The notes under the pieces were generated by a model, which ran no database searches, had not been told where the DNA came from, and saw only the letters and a program-made list of their open reading frames with translations. Shown here one piece after another: positions 37,002 through 45,749 of a stretch of DNA of 64,000 nucleotides; position 1 is the first letter of the stretch, and the number at the start of each line of letters is the position of its first letter. Source of the stretch: Vibrio sp. SCSIO 43137 (GTDB lineage Bacteria > Pseudomonadota > Gammaproteobacteria > Enterobacterales > Vibrionaceae); NCBI RefSeq assembly GCF_028201475.1, contig NZ_CP116384.1, forward strand, positions 806,001 through 870,000, given 5' to 3'. Position numbers and translations under genes: made by a program.

Positions 37002-37286
37002 CTAGTCCTCTCCGGTTTCTGAACAGCTATCAAACAGCGTTTGTAACCCCAGAATGCTTACTGCTTCCTGAAGTTTTTCAGTGGCATTAATCAACTGAAT
37101 ATCGATCTTTTGGTGTCTGGCAGAGGTAAACAGAGAAGCAAGTAACTGAAGGCCGGCCGCATCAATACGGCTGACATTGGTTGCATCTACCTGCAACGGG
37201 GAGGAACTTTCAAGCCACGCAATATACTGTGGTTTTGCGTCGTTAACCGTGGAAATATCCAGTATCTCCGGAAGTAAACAATCCAT
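37002..37286 (-). CDS. STAS-domain protein at the head of the chemosensory operon, lacking the phospho-Ser
   Basis: 94 residues, a STAS fold, first gene of the operon. The loop reads VSRIDAAGLQLLASL: Ala stands where phosphorylatable STAS proteins have Ser, as in IDSAGLGML of the second STAS gene at the other end of the operon. It cannot be a substrate of an RsbW-type kinase at that residue. MlaB-type STAS proteins and some chemosensory partners are similar. Abuts cheY with no spacer. Confidence 0.85.
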   Translation of the reverse strand: MDCLLPEILDISTVNDAKPQYIAWLESSSPLQVDATNVSRIDAAGLQLLASLFTSARHQKIDIQLINATEKLQEAVSILGLQTLFDSCSETGED

Positions 37287-37796
37287 GAACTACCCTGTTT
37301 TTATTCTTATCTACCTAGCCTGCACTAATAATTATTAAAAGCTTAGTGCTTGATTTGAGTGTAGAAAGGAATACCGGGATAGCAAACGACATATAATCAA
37401 ACTATTGCCATAACTCTAGTTGCATAACATTGATATATACCCGTTATTTGTTTCATATCAAGATGTTAGTTTACTGTTTTGCGTCACTTTACATATGCAA
37501 TTAAATCATCAATATTTGATGCAGAGCACATTGAAATACTCCGGTAACACTTGCATTTTTTAAACTTCACTGAATTTAAATAACTACAATTTTTCCGTTC
37601 GGAGACACATTTTTTACCATTTAAGTTCAAAACGTTATATACATATTCCGCACTTAAAACCTTGTTGATATTTCAAACTTTTCAGCAGTAATAAACTCTG
37701 TCATAACATATGCACATCCATATATGCTTTCATAGATATTAGGTTGATATTTTGCTTTATGGCAATAACTTAACAATGACGCTCCGGAGACATTTT
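37287..37796. promoter_or_regulatory. Divergent AT-rich promoter region between the chemosensory operon and the LuxR gene
   Basis: About 510 bases without a gene. On the minus strand, CTACACT at 37358-37364 differs from the RpoS-type -10 CTATACT by one base and would start a message about 65 bases before the first STAS gene. Expression of V. cholerae cluster III is reported to depend on RpoS, which fits. The rest is AT-rich with several poly-T/A stretches and no clear operator. Confidence 0.5.
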
Positions 37797-38573
37797 GTGC
37801 AGCAAGCAATCAGACCCGTTTCATCTACAATGTTCCATACGGATAGTTCAGTAAGTCCACTTGCCGCTGGTGCCAACGACAAACTAGAACGTATGCTTGA
37901 ATCTCTGGTTGAGTTTGACTCTTTAGTTATTAGCGGATACCAGCGGAAACACCCGCCGGTTCAACTGTACAGTTCGAACTCTCTCCTTAGTCTCCCCGAA
38001 CACAATAATCTTAGCGCCTCTAACTATATTGACTGGATCTATTCCGAGTTTTCAAACGGATGTCATGAAGGGGTACACCATATCAACGAAATGGCCGGTA
38101 ACCATGAAATCAAAGGGACAGAAGGTGCAGATAAAGATGCCCTGGCCATTTGTGTTGGTATTGATACAGGAAAGTGGCTGGTGGTACTTCTCTACAGGGA
38201 CAAGGATCAGGCTAAGTTTACCGACAGAGATAAACACAGGATTATCACTAACTTCAGAAACATTAAGCTGCATTGCCAGCAATCATGTAACGAAATCTGG
38301 CCGGCACCGGGGTCGGATGATAAAAATAATCTCAGTACTATCATGCTACAGGCTCTGGTGAGTTTTGGCGAAGAAGCTCTCTCTCCCAGAGAACAAGAGA
38401 CAGTAACACTGGTGGTACTAGGGCTGGATAACAATACCATCGCCGGTAAGTTGGAGATTTCTGTAGAAACGGTAAAAACCCACAGACGCAGCATTAACAA
38501 TAAACTTGAAGCCAGTTCAGTCGGTGAGTTGTTCAGGAAGTTTCTTGATCACTTGCTTAAATGTAGCCGATAA
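37797..38573 (+). CDS. LuxR-family transcriptional regulator
   Basis: About 258 residues. The C-terminal 65 residues are a LuxR/GerE helix-turn-helix (LSPREQETVTLVVLGLDNNT, then IAGKLEISVETVKTHRRSIN). The N-terminal 190 residues are an unrecognised sensor region, not an acyl-homoserine lactone domain and not a receiver. The GTG at 37797 is chosen because CCGGAGA stands seven bases before it; an ATG at 37776 and a TTG at 37752 are in frame but lack a site. Divergent from the chemosensory operon and a candidate for its regulator. Confidence 0.8.
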   Translation: MQQAIRPVSSTMFHTDSSVSPLAAGANDKLERMLESLVEFDSLVISGYQRKHPPVQLYSSNSLLSLPEHNNLSASNYIDWIYSEFSNGCHEGVHHINEMAGNHEIKGTEGADKDALAICVGIDTGKWLVVLLYRDKDQAKFTDRDKHRIITNFRNIKLHCQQSCNEIWPAPGSDDKNNLSTIMLQALVSFGEEALSPREQETVTLVVLGLDNNTIAGKLEISVETVKTHRRSINNKLEASSVGELFRKFLDHLLKCSR

Positions 38574-38702
38574 AAGTTGCATATCTGGCTCATCAGCATA
38601 ATATGGACGCAAGTACCTGCTTAGATATCCATGACATAACTTTGTCATAAGCTATTGATAAGTTAGGTTTATATATTTTATCTTTTTATAGCGTCACTTA
38701 AT

Positions 38703-39167
38703 ATGGATTTTATTAAATCAACCAGATGGCTTTGGATTTTCACCCTGCTGATACTCAGCGGATGCTCATCTCCGGGCCCGATGCAGCAGCCTTATGGTCC
38801 TCTTTATACACCCGTTTTTGAACCTATTATTCTGGCGACAGTGGATGACGGTTCTGAAAAAATTCATTTTAAAGAGTGGACTACCATGTACCAAAACAAC
38901 CGGCTACAGTTTTGGGGTGTATTCTTTATCACAGACCATGGCGCTTATATGGCAAGCTGGAACACCGCCAGCTATGAGTACAACCTAAGCTACAAACTGA
39001 TGTTTAAAGATATTGATTCCATTTCGCGCGATACCGTTGAAAGGGATATGTGGCTCGATTCCAATCTTCTTGTCCTTACAGATATTGCCGGAAACTCCAT
39101 CGGCTTTGCCCTAGACAGAAAAGCCGCCGCACGGGCAATTATTATGGATGGTATGATGAGCAAATAG
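38703..39167 (+). CDS. Hypothetical lipoprotein
   Basis: 154 residues. A 20-residue signal peptide ends in the lipobox LSGCS, so the mature protein starts with acylated Cys21 (TLLILSGCSSPGPMQQPYGP). The rest, with FKEWTTMYQNNRLQFWGVFF and SIGFALDRKAAARAI, is globular and unrecognised. Alone, followed by a terminator. Confidence 0.75.
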   Translation: MDFIKSTRWLWIFTLLILSGCSSPGPMQQPYGPLYTPVFEPIILATVDDGSEKIHFKEWTTMYQNNRLQFWGVFFITDHGAYMASWNTASYEYNLSYKLMFKDIDSISRDTVERDMWLDSNLLVLTDIAGNSIGFALDRKAAARAIIMDGMMSK

Positions 39168-39204
39168 AGCGCATTGCCGGATTTAACTTAGCACTATCAA
39201 TAGA

Positions 39205-39228
39205 AAACGCCCTGACGGGTGTTTTTTT
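39205..39228 (+). terminator. Terminator of the lipoprotein gene
   Basis: ACGCCC pairs with GGGTGT (one G-T pair) around a 4-base loop and is followed by eight T. Confidence 0.7.
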
Positions 39229-39408
39229 GTATGTAAGCCATTGAGTTAACTTCTCTTCAACTAAGACAAAAATATCTAAATTCAATATTTAATTCATTAA
39301 AAGCACTTTAAGTTTTTTCAGCCACCGTTTCATGCGCTGCTATTCAAATAATCTCATCTGACCAAGCAATAAAATAACTCCCGTCCTAAAGAAAAGAGAT
39401 TAGAAAAA

Positions 39409-39684
39409 ATGATTGTTACCAACATTTCAGATGAGACCATAACCGAAACTGCCCGAATGAACTGGTTAAATTACTGGAAGCACTTCGCCCAGCGCCAGTA
39501 CTGTTATTGCTCTGAAGTGAACTGCACTGCCTACCATGATCACGGCGTGTTGGTTAAACAAAAAGGGCATAGCGAAGAGAAATTTTTTGTCGTTCCTTTG
39601 TGCAAAGAACATAGCTACGGATATCAACATCAGCTGGAAATTGATGAAAGTGTCGATGTTGTTTCCGCAGAACTGTGCTTGTAG
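39409..39684 (+). CDS. Small Cys/His-rich hypothetical protein
   Basis: 91 residues. CYCSEVNCTAYHDHGVLV and, 30 residues on, VPLCKEHSYGYQHQ form a Cys/His set like a small zinc-binding or HNH-like fold, with a WKHFAQRQ lead-in. I know no named family. GAAAAGAGATTAG precedes the ATG at a rather long distance. A strong terminator follows, supporting a real transcription unit. Confidence 0.65.
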   Translation: MIVTNISDETITETARMNWLNYWKHFAQRQYCYCSEVNCTAYHDHGVLVKQKGHSEEKFFVVPLCKEHSYGYQHQLEIDESVDVVSAELCL

Positions 39685-39702
39685 GGAGTTTTATTTAGGA
39701 AC

Positions 39703-39737
39703 AGAGCAATGAAGTTGTTTTCATTGCTCTTTTTTTC
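39703..39737 (+). terminator. Intrinsic terminator of the Cys/His-rich gene
   Basis: An 11-bp perfect stem AGAGCAATGAA / TTCATTGCTCT with a 6-base loop and eight T. Confidence 0.9.
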
Positions 39738-39743
39738 GCTTAA

Positions 39744-40526
39744 TTAAACCACCAGTTGGGAAAAGCTCAGCACTTCAGAGCTGTTGCCTGCCCTGTTATC
39801 AACAAACTGTTGTCTTGCTGACTTCTGGGTTAAACAACCATTTTTAAAAGCCGTGATATGAACTTTATCACCACGCTGAACAAAGTTTTCCTCTCCCCAG
39901 CGTGAGTAATTTGGCGCGCCGGTATATAAGATAACCTCTTGCGGATAACCACTGGCCGCTAATGCCGGTAGAATCTCTTCATACATACCTTCCTCTTTCT
40001 GATAGTTTACCTGCTCAATCACCCATTCAATTAAATCGTTACAAAACACCTTGGTATCTGCGCAGGTAACAAGAGGTGTAGTACAGTAAAACTCTCCATT
40101 TCGCTCAATAAAGGAAATCAGACTCAAGTTATCGCCGTACTTATCAGCCGTGAACTGATCGATTTCCCACCATAGGGAATGGATGCCTTTGGATTTATCT
40201 CCCCACGCCTTTCTCCGGGAGATCTTGCTGGATCCTTCAAGGCTTCTGATCGTATAGTCATTTCCGATAGTCATATGTGTAGGCGTCAGGCTTACCAATT
40301 TGCCTTTGTAATATGCAGCATTAAAGCGAATAACAAACTCAGGCTCGATATCTACGTCTGTCCCTTCATCAGGATAGTTTGCCTCTGAACAGGCAGTTAA
40401 CATCCCGGGCTTACCTTTATCTATAACAAATATGCCGTTGGGTAAACGGTGTTCTTCTACATTCTCTGCACCACTCAGGTGGCCAAAATAGTTTCCTATA
40501 ATTCCGATACATATACTGTTTCGCAT
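39744..40526 (-). CDS. Conserved hypothetical protein, possibly DUF5718
   Basis: 260 residues, soluble (start MRNSICIGIIGNYFGHLSGA; later VIRFNAAYYKGKLVSLTPTH). The fold resembles the fumarylacetoacetase-like DUF5718 family as I recall it, but I cannot verify this. It has its own AAGGTAAAG ribosome-binding site. It lies just after the citG terminator on the same strand, so it is probably not part of the citrate operon. Catalytic residues not identified. Confidence 0.6.
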   Translation of the reverse strand: MRNSICIGIIGNYFGHLSGAENVEEHRLPNGIFVIDKGKPGMLTACSEANYPDEGTDVDIEPEFVIRFNAAYYKGKLVSLTPTHMTIGNDYTIRSLEGSSKISRRKAWGDKSKGIHSLWWEIDQFTADKYGDNLSLISFIERNGEFYCTTPLVTCADTKVFCNDLIEWVIEQVNYQKEEGMYEEILPALAASGYPQEVILYTGAPNYSRWGEENFVQRGDKVHITAFKNGCLTQKSARQQFVDNRAGNSSEVLSFSQLVV

Positions 40527-40540
40527 TCTTTACCTTATAT

Positions 40541-40564
40541 AAAAACAGCCCCGCAATTGCGGGG
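40541..40564 (-). terminator. Terminator of the citDEFXG operon
   Basis: CCCCGCAATTGCGGGG, a perfect palindrome read as a stem, is followed on the minus strand by CTGTTTTTAT; 17 bases after the citG stop. Confidence 0.85.
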
Positions 40565-40580
40565 AATTAAAATTAGTGAT

Positions 40581-41513
40581 TTAAGGGAAGCAGGCATTAA
40601 GTTGAGCCAACAACCAGGTTGCAGCCAACAGATCTGCACTCCCTCCGGGACTGAGGTTTCGTTTTATCAACTCCGTGTCGAACTCAGAAACGACAAAATC
40701 AAAATCAAAGTCAGGCTTGTCAGCCTGAATAAACAACTTGTGCGCCTCACTTTGAACAAACTTTAACCCTGACATACCGCCTCTGTTTATCAGGTTAGTA
40801 TCAAAGTTTTGCGCCATCAGCGAGAGTAAAGTTTTTGATAACGCCTGCTCTTCCGACCAGCCCCGCTTTATCGATGCCAAATAAACAGGAAGGCCATAAT
40901 TAAATACAGTCGGATAACCCATGGCGGCTTCACCCCGGACACCAGTCAAACCATGTTGACGATATATTTTTTCACCGGCAGTGGTCTCTTTTCCTGACTG
41001 TGAAGCAAGATCTTTTTTGACGATTTCTGCACAGCACTCTTGGATCACTACCTTTATATCAAGAGCACTAAAACTGCCTTTGCGCCGGTATAACCAGCCT
41101 ACTGCCCCACAAATCAACCCAAGGGTAAAGATCATTCCTTTATGGGTATTTACCTTATCCGTTGCGTTAAACATAGCAACTTCGGCTTCAAGACCGACTT
41201 GTCTAAGGCAAGGCAGAAGATCAGACGCCTCAAGATGGCTGCTTTCTGCCCCGGCAGAAACAAACTTTTTCATATAGGGCCGTAATGCCTCTGAACTCAA
41301 CACAAAGGTATCGATAGTCATATCGCGGTGAGCACCGGACGAAACACAGTCCACTAAACCGGCTTTCGGGGTCAGATGAGCTTCGAGCATCATGGCGTGA
41401 TAAGCCAGATCTCCCGCGAGTTGCGCTATATTGAGTTCAGGTTTTCCGTCGGGGGATAGCTGATACAGACTGCTTTCATTCAGTAAGCAGCGAACGGACT
41501 GTCTCGCATTCAT
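40581..41513 (-). CDS. citG: Triphosphoribosyl-dephospho-CoA synthase CitG
   Basis: 310 residues, matching CitG over its length: LEAHLTPKAGLVDCVSSGAH near residue 48 and RQHGLTGVRGEAAMGYPTV in the second half. CitG makes the phosphoribosyl-dephospho-CoA precursor from ATP and dephospho-CoA; CitX then attaches it to CitD. It overlaps citX by 38 bases, last in the citDEFXG operon. In some bacteria the two are one fused chain, so the overlap is in keeping. Confidence 0.94.
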   Translation of the reverse strand: MNARQSVRCLLNESSLYQLSPDGKPELNIAQLAGDLAYHAMMLEAHLTPKAGLVDCVSSGAHRDMTIDTFVLSSEALRPYMKKFVSAGAESSHLEASDLLPCLRQVGLEAEVAMFNATDKVNTHKGMIFTLGLICGAVGWLYRRKGSFSALDIKVVIQECCAEIVKKDLASQSGKETTAGEKIYRQHGLTGVRGEAAMGYPTVFNYGLPVYLASIKRGWSEEQALSKTLLSLMAQNFDTNLINRGGMSGLKFVQSEAHKLFIQADKPDFDFDFVVSEFDTELIKRNLSPGGSADLLAATWLLAQLNACFP

Positions 41514-42021
41514 AAATCATCTCACTCATTCTCTCTTTCAGCTCTTTCAGACTATGGGTTCTGCTACGGCTGCATACCTTGGCATCACTATCGCAAATCA
41601 GGCATTTTCTACGGTCATAGCCAAGTTCTCCCCTTGATAGTATTTTTCCCTCTTTTGTAATAACGTCGATATCAAACAGGCGACCCAGAGGATGACTCTC
41701 TTCTACGGCTACCATTATCCGTTTCAACGCTTCGGCACTATCTACCTTTGCTGAAATCAACAGTTCATAGCCAGTGTCAGCACACACTTTTTCCATACTG
41801 GCTACTGATACCCCATGCTGACAACAGGCGTCTAATATCGCCTGATAACCTTGTTCAAACGCAATGGCCGAGACTTTATTCCTCTTAACGCTTCCTGCCA
41901 TATTCACGGTAAAGCTGATAAGTGGCAGTGCATTGGTCTCAAGCCAAACTTTTTGGCGTGCCGCTCTTCGCTCACGACACGCCAATACCTGCTCGAGCGT
42001 GATTTCAGGTCCGCAGTGCAA
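41476..42021 (-). CDS. citX: Apo-citrate lyase phosphoribosyl-dephospho-CoA transferase CitX
   Basis: 181 residues with the CitX motif SHPLGRLFDIDVITKEGKIL, then RRKCLICDSDAKVC and SRSRTHSLKEL. It transfers the prosthetic group to Ser14 of CitD. The start is TTG at 42021, with GGGAG at six bases, overlapping the end of citF; an ATG-type start is absent. This is the copy with all motif residues. A diverged paralogue lies at 53019. Confidence 0.93.
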   Translation of the reverse strand: MHCGPEITLEQVLACRERRAARQKVWLETNALPLISFTVNMAGSVKRNKVSAIAFEQGYQAILDACCQHGVSVASMEKVCADTGYELLISAKVDSAEALKRIMVAVEESHPLGRLFDIDVITKEGKILSRGELGYDRRKCLICDSDAKVCSRSRTHSLKELKERMSEMIYECETVRSLLTE

Positions 42022-42024
42022 CGT

Positions 42025-43557
42025 CTACTCCCTGATTTGTCTGATAACGTCAATTACAGAGCCGTCGCGATAGCGTACAAAGCCGACTACCCTGTCCGTA
42101 TACTCTATGGCTTTAGGTTTACCCGTTAACAACTCGGCCCGCTGCTGCAACTCCCTGATATCAAACAGCTCAATCCCTTCGTCTTCGAGGCGATGTTTGA
42201 TCGCTTCACGAGCCGGATTTACCGCAACACCGTGGTCTGTCACTAACACATCTATCTCGGTTCCGGGGGTCACTACATTCAACACTAAATTAACTACCGT
42301 CGGAATGCGTCCACGCACCAGAGGGGCAACAACAATAACGAGATTGGCTGAAGCGGCTGTGTCACTATGCCCGCCAGATGCTCCCCGTATGACACCATCG
42401 GAACCGGTGATGACGTTCACATTGAAATCAGTATCAATTTCAAGTGCACTTAACACCACCACATCCAGTCGTTCTACCGTGGCACCAACAGAAGAAGGAT
42501 TGGCATACTCATTAGCAGAAATCTCAATGTGCCCGGGATTGCGGGACAACGAGTCGGCTGCGTCTGAATCAAATGACTGCACATCGAGCAAAGTCTTAAT
42601 CAGGCCTTTTTCATGCATGGCAACCATGGTCGACGTAATGCCGCCTAAACCGAAACTGGCTGTCACGTTTTGTTTAACCATTTTGTCTTCCAAAAAACGG
42701 GTAACCGCCAAAGACGCGCCTCCAGATCCTGTCTGCAATGAAAAACCGTCAAAGAAGTAACCAGACTTCTCGATAACCTCTGCCGCTTTACGTGCAATCA
42801 GTAGTTCGCGTGGGTTTTTGGTCATCCGGGTTGCGTCACCGCCAATTTTGGAAGGATCGCCCACCTCATCTACCTGTACAATGGCATCGACCTGATCCTG
42901 AGAAATCGATGCCGGCGCGTTAGGGTAAGGCACTAGCTCTTCTGTCAGTACCACAACTTTGTCCGCATACTGTGCATCTATCTTTGCATAACCAAGTGAT
43001 CCACAACGGGAGCGCCCTTTAGTCGCATTGGCATTACCGAACTCGTCACAACTGGACACGCCGATAAAGGCAACATCAATATTAAGCTCTCCTGTCATCA
43101 CCAGATGTACCCGGCCACCGTGAGAGTGTATCTGAACCGGTTGTTCCATCAGCCCACGTGATATCTCATCAGCCAGCTCTCCTCGAATACCTGAGGTATA
43201 AATCTGACTCACCACACCATTTTGTATATGTTGAACCAAAGGTGAATGGATAATAGACAGTGAGCTGGAGGCCAGAATCAGGTTTTTGAAGCCCATTTCC
43301 GCAATAATATCCATCACCATATTGATGATCTTATCTCCGCCACGGAAAGAGTGATGGAAGGATATTGTCATACCGTCTTTAAGGCCGGCCGCGACAATTG
43401 CATCTCTCAGGGATTGATAAACTTTATGGTTTAAACGCTGCTCTTTATCATATATCCGTTGCGTAATTTCATGTGCGCCAACAAATGGCCGCATGTTTTT
43501 ATGGCTGTCTGCAGGGATCTCTATTTCCCGTTTAAGTGCGTTTTTTATACTTGTCAT
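42025..43557 (-). CDS. citF: Citrate lyase alpha subunit CitF
   Basis: 510 residues of the CoA-transferase-like alpha subunit, which forms the citryl-ACP intermediate by exchanging acetate for citrate on the acyl carrier CitD. Features: KDGMTISFHHSFRGGDKIIN, GELNIDVAFIGVSSCDEFGN and FSLQTGSGGASLAVTRFLED. Length matches the family. Ten bases downstream of citE. Acts in the cytoplasm under anaerobic citrate use. Confidence 0.96.
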   Translation of the reverse strand: MTSIKNALKREIEIPADSHKNMRPFVGAHEITQRIYDKEQRLNHKVYQSLRDAIVAAGLKDGMTISFHHSFRGGDKIINMVMDIIAEMGFKNLILASSSLSIIHSPLVQHIQNGVVSQIYTSGIRGELADEISRGLMEQPVQIHSHGGRVHLVMTGELNIDVAFIGVSSCDEFGNANATKGRSRCGSLGYAKIDAQYADKVVVLTEELVPYPNAPASISQDQVDAIVQVDEVGDPSKIGGDATRMTKNPRELLIARKAAEVIEKSGYFFDGFSLQTGSGGASLAVTRFLEDKMVKQNVTASFGLGGITSTMVAMHEKGLIKTLLDVQSFDSDAADSLSRNPGHIEISANEYANPSSVGATVERLDVVVLSALEIDTDFNVNVITGSDGVIRGASGGHSDTAASANLVIVVAPLVRGRIPTVVNLVLNVVTPGTEIDVLVTDHGVAVNPAREAIKHRLEDEGIELFDIRELQQRAELLTGKPKAIEYTDRVVGFVRYRDGSVIDVIRQIRE

Positions 43558-43566
43558 TGTCTTGCC

Positions 43567-44442
43567 CTACTCTTTGATACCTGATTCAGCACGTTGAAGT
43601 GTCCAGCGAGCCCTTTCGATTATCGGGCTATCTACCATTTTTCCGTTAAGTGATGCGACCCCCGAGCCTTGAGCCTCAGCCTCTTCGGCTACTTCAATAA
43701 CAGCCAACGCGTGATCCACTTCTGCCTGAGAAGGGGCAAAAACATTGTGTAGCATTTCAATCTGGCGGGGATTTATAAGGGATTTACCGTCAAAACCCAG
43801 AGATTTGATATGTTCAGCTTCGTTAAGGAAACCCTGCTCATTATTTGCATCCGAGTAAACCGTATCAAAGGCCATAATGCCTGCGGCGCGGGCAGCCTGA
43901 AGAATGGAACATCTGGCAAATAACAGCTCTGTTCCCTCGGGGGTGCGCTGAGTTCTTAAGTCTCTGACATAGTCTTCCGCACCAAGAGCAATACCGATAA
44001 GCCGCGGTGACGCTTTGGCAATTTCTACCGCATTATTGATACCCATTGCAGACTCGATAGCAGCCAGCATACGGGTACTGCCCGCCTCACGACCGAATTC
44101 CTCTTCAGCTTCAGAGATAAGGTTATCCATATCGATAACATCCTGAACCGTATCTGTTTTTGCCAGACGAACAGCATTTACGCCTGCTTTTACCACAGCC
44201 TTAACATCGTCATGACCAAACTTGGTATCCAGCCCGTTCACACGAACAATGGTTTCTATGTTCTGATACATAGGATGTTGCAACGTGTTATACACCAGCA
44301 TTCGTGCGGTATCTTTTTCACGAATGGATACGGAATCTTCCAGATCAAACATAATGGCATCTGGCGTATAGATAAATGTGTTGCTTAGCATGGCCGCGTT
44401 AGAGCCCGGTACAAACAACATACTTCTACGTAATTTTGTCAT
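43567..44442 (-). CDS. citE: Citrate lyase beta subunit CitE
   Basis: 291 residues of the HpcH/CitE family. [20 protein letters not shown] starts it; the metal-binding Asp and Glu are in [14 protein letters not shown] and [11 protein letters not shown], and the Arg of [14 protein letters not shown] motif appears as [13 protein letters not shown]. It splits citryl-ACP into oxaloacetate and acetyl-ACP. Overlaps citD by four bases (ATGA). Confidence 0.96.
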   Translation of the reverse strand: MTKLRRSMLFVPGSNAAMLSNTFIYTPDAIMFDLEDSVSIREKDTARMLVYNTLQHPMYQNIETIVRVNGLDTKFGHDDVKAVVKAGVNAVRLAKTDTVQDVIDMDNLISEAEEEFGREAGSTRMLAAIESAMGINNAVEIAKASPRLIGIALGAEDYVRDLRTQRTPEGTELLFARCSILQAARAAGIMAFDTVYSDANNEQGFLNEAEHIKSLGFDGKSLINPRQIEMLHNVFAPSQAEVDHALAVIEVAEEAEAQGSGVASLNGKMVDSPIIERARWTLQRAESGIKE

Positions 44443-44735
44443 TTAATGTTTCTCCAGGGCATCTGTTCGGTGTTAGCGGCTCTCATTACCGCTGCCTGTA
44501 AACGGGCTCTGATTACGCAGTCCAGTGCGCCTTTGTCATCTATGGTGACGCATGCAGACTGAACACCCATTTCAGACAGTGTCTCTTCGACTACTTTAGT
44601 GATCTGCTCACTAAACTGTTTTTCTACTGAACTTGTTATGTCGATCTCCAGTGAGTCACCTTCAGAAGGCCAGACCTCGACTAAAAGGTCACTGGACTCC
44701 AGCGTTCCGGCATATGATCGCTGAGTGATTATCAT
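44439..44735 (-). CDS. citD: Citrate lyase acyl carrier (gamma) subunit CitD
   Basis: 98 residues, exactly the family length when the ATG at 44735 is used (AGGAAAC before it); the frame is open to 44864 but the extra residues resemble nothing. Ser14 in YAGTLESSD carries the phosphoribosyl-dephospho-CoA arm. [11 protein letters not shown] and [20 protein letters not shown] also match. First gene of citDEFXG. Order D-E-F as in Klebsiella. Confidence 0.95.
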   Translation of the reverse strand: MIITQRSYAGTLESSDLLVEVWPSEGDSLEIDITSSVEKQFSEQITKVVEETLSEMGVQSACVTIDDKGALDCVIRARLQAAVMRAANTEQMPWRNIK

Positions 44736-45056
44736 GTTGTTTCCTCGTGAATCTCGTATTGAGTATGCTTTGAAATCTGATTCGAGGCGGATAGGCAAGA
44801 AGATTACCAATTCGTCTGTTTTTCCGGAGCCTTTGTCACTCCGGGCACTCTCTATTCTCCTCAATAGCTAAAGGCGGTTAGCGATGGCAATCAAGTTTCC
44901 GCTCAAGCTAAAAAACATTAATAGATTTAATGAATTTAATAGGCTTCAGCTGACTTTCGCCATATTCTTGCGCACGAGGATTTACTAAGAAATAAAGCGC
45001 CTTTACAGACGCTTTTGGGACAAGAGAGTTTTGAGCAAATTGGGTATTTAACAGGG
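44736..45056. promoter_or_regulatory. citDEFXG promoter region with candidate CitB site
   Basis: About 320 bases between citB and citD. It holds TTTAATGAATTTAAT (44926-44940), which recurs without change at 47600-47614. CitB/DpiA proteins are known to bind AT-rich sites before the citrate genes. No other gene is seen here. Confidence 0.5.
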
Positions 45057-45749
45057 TTAGCTCGGTTTGACATAGACACGTTCAGGCCGGCCGACCCTGC
45101 CGTGTTCATTTTCAGCGTCAAGAAAGCCACTTGATGCGCAGTACTCCAGATAACGACGGGCGGTCGTTTTACTGATCCCGACCTGTTCACCTAAACTCTC
45201 AGCGGTAAACTTAATACCGACGTTGTTAATAAACACATCTTTAATCTTATCTAGTGTCAGTTCGCCGATCCCTTTCGGCAGGGCATTTGAGGATTTATCC
45301 CGCACCTGAATGTTAAACAGGTCATCCACATGTCTTTGGCTAATATTGTCATAAGCGTTCAGGGCGCTGTAATACTTCAGATAGCGATTAAGGGTATCTT
45401 TTAAACGATCATAAGCGATGGGTTTTAAGATATAGTCGAAACAGCCACAGTGCATAGCCTCTTTTACCGTATCCATCTCACTGGCGGCAGTAACCAAAAT
45501 AACATCCGGCTTCTTTTTATTTTTTTCGGCGACGATCTCGCGTAACAGATCCACCCCTAACCCGTCCGGCAGATAGTTGTCCAGAATCACCAACTGAGGC
45601 TTGTGAACCTTTATCATGGTTCTTGCCATGTTAAGGTCGGAGGCGATTCCTACCGGGTTAAAACGGAACATCTGCCTTAGAAACTGTGCATGCAGCTCAG
45701 CGATACCCATTTCATCTTCTACAATTACAACGTCTATCAATTCCATCAT
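45057..45749 (-). CDS. citB: Response regulator CitB (DpiA-like)
   Basis: 230 residues: receiver domain (VVIVEDEMGIAELHAQFLRQ; Asp in LVILDNYLPDG; Lys in YILKPIAYDRL) and a C-terminal winged helix (AESLGEQVGISKTTARRYLE). The CitB/DcuR family partners CitA-type kinases. It overlaps the first citA by four bases. Only one such regulator is seen in the window for two CitA-like kinases. Predicted to activate the cit, oad and tct operons under anaerobic citrate. Confidence 0.94.
   Translation of the reverse strand: MMELIDVVIVEDEMGIAELHAQFLRQMFRFNPVGIASDLNMARTMIKVHKPQLVILDNYLPDGLGVDLLREIVAEKNKKKPDVILVTAASEMDTVKEAMHCGCFDYILKPIAYDRLKDTLNRYLKYYSALNAYDNISQRHVDDLFNIQVRDKSSNALPKGIGELTLDKIKDVFINNVGIKFTAESLGEQVGISKTTARRYLEYCASSGFLDAENEHGRVGRPERVYVKPS

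Noticed and set aside
42107..42760. 217-codon open frame opposite citF
   Set aside because: Rich in Ser, Thr and Pro as antisense frames of conserved genes often are; citF is certain here.
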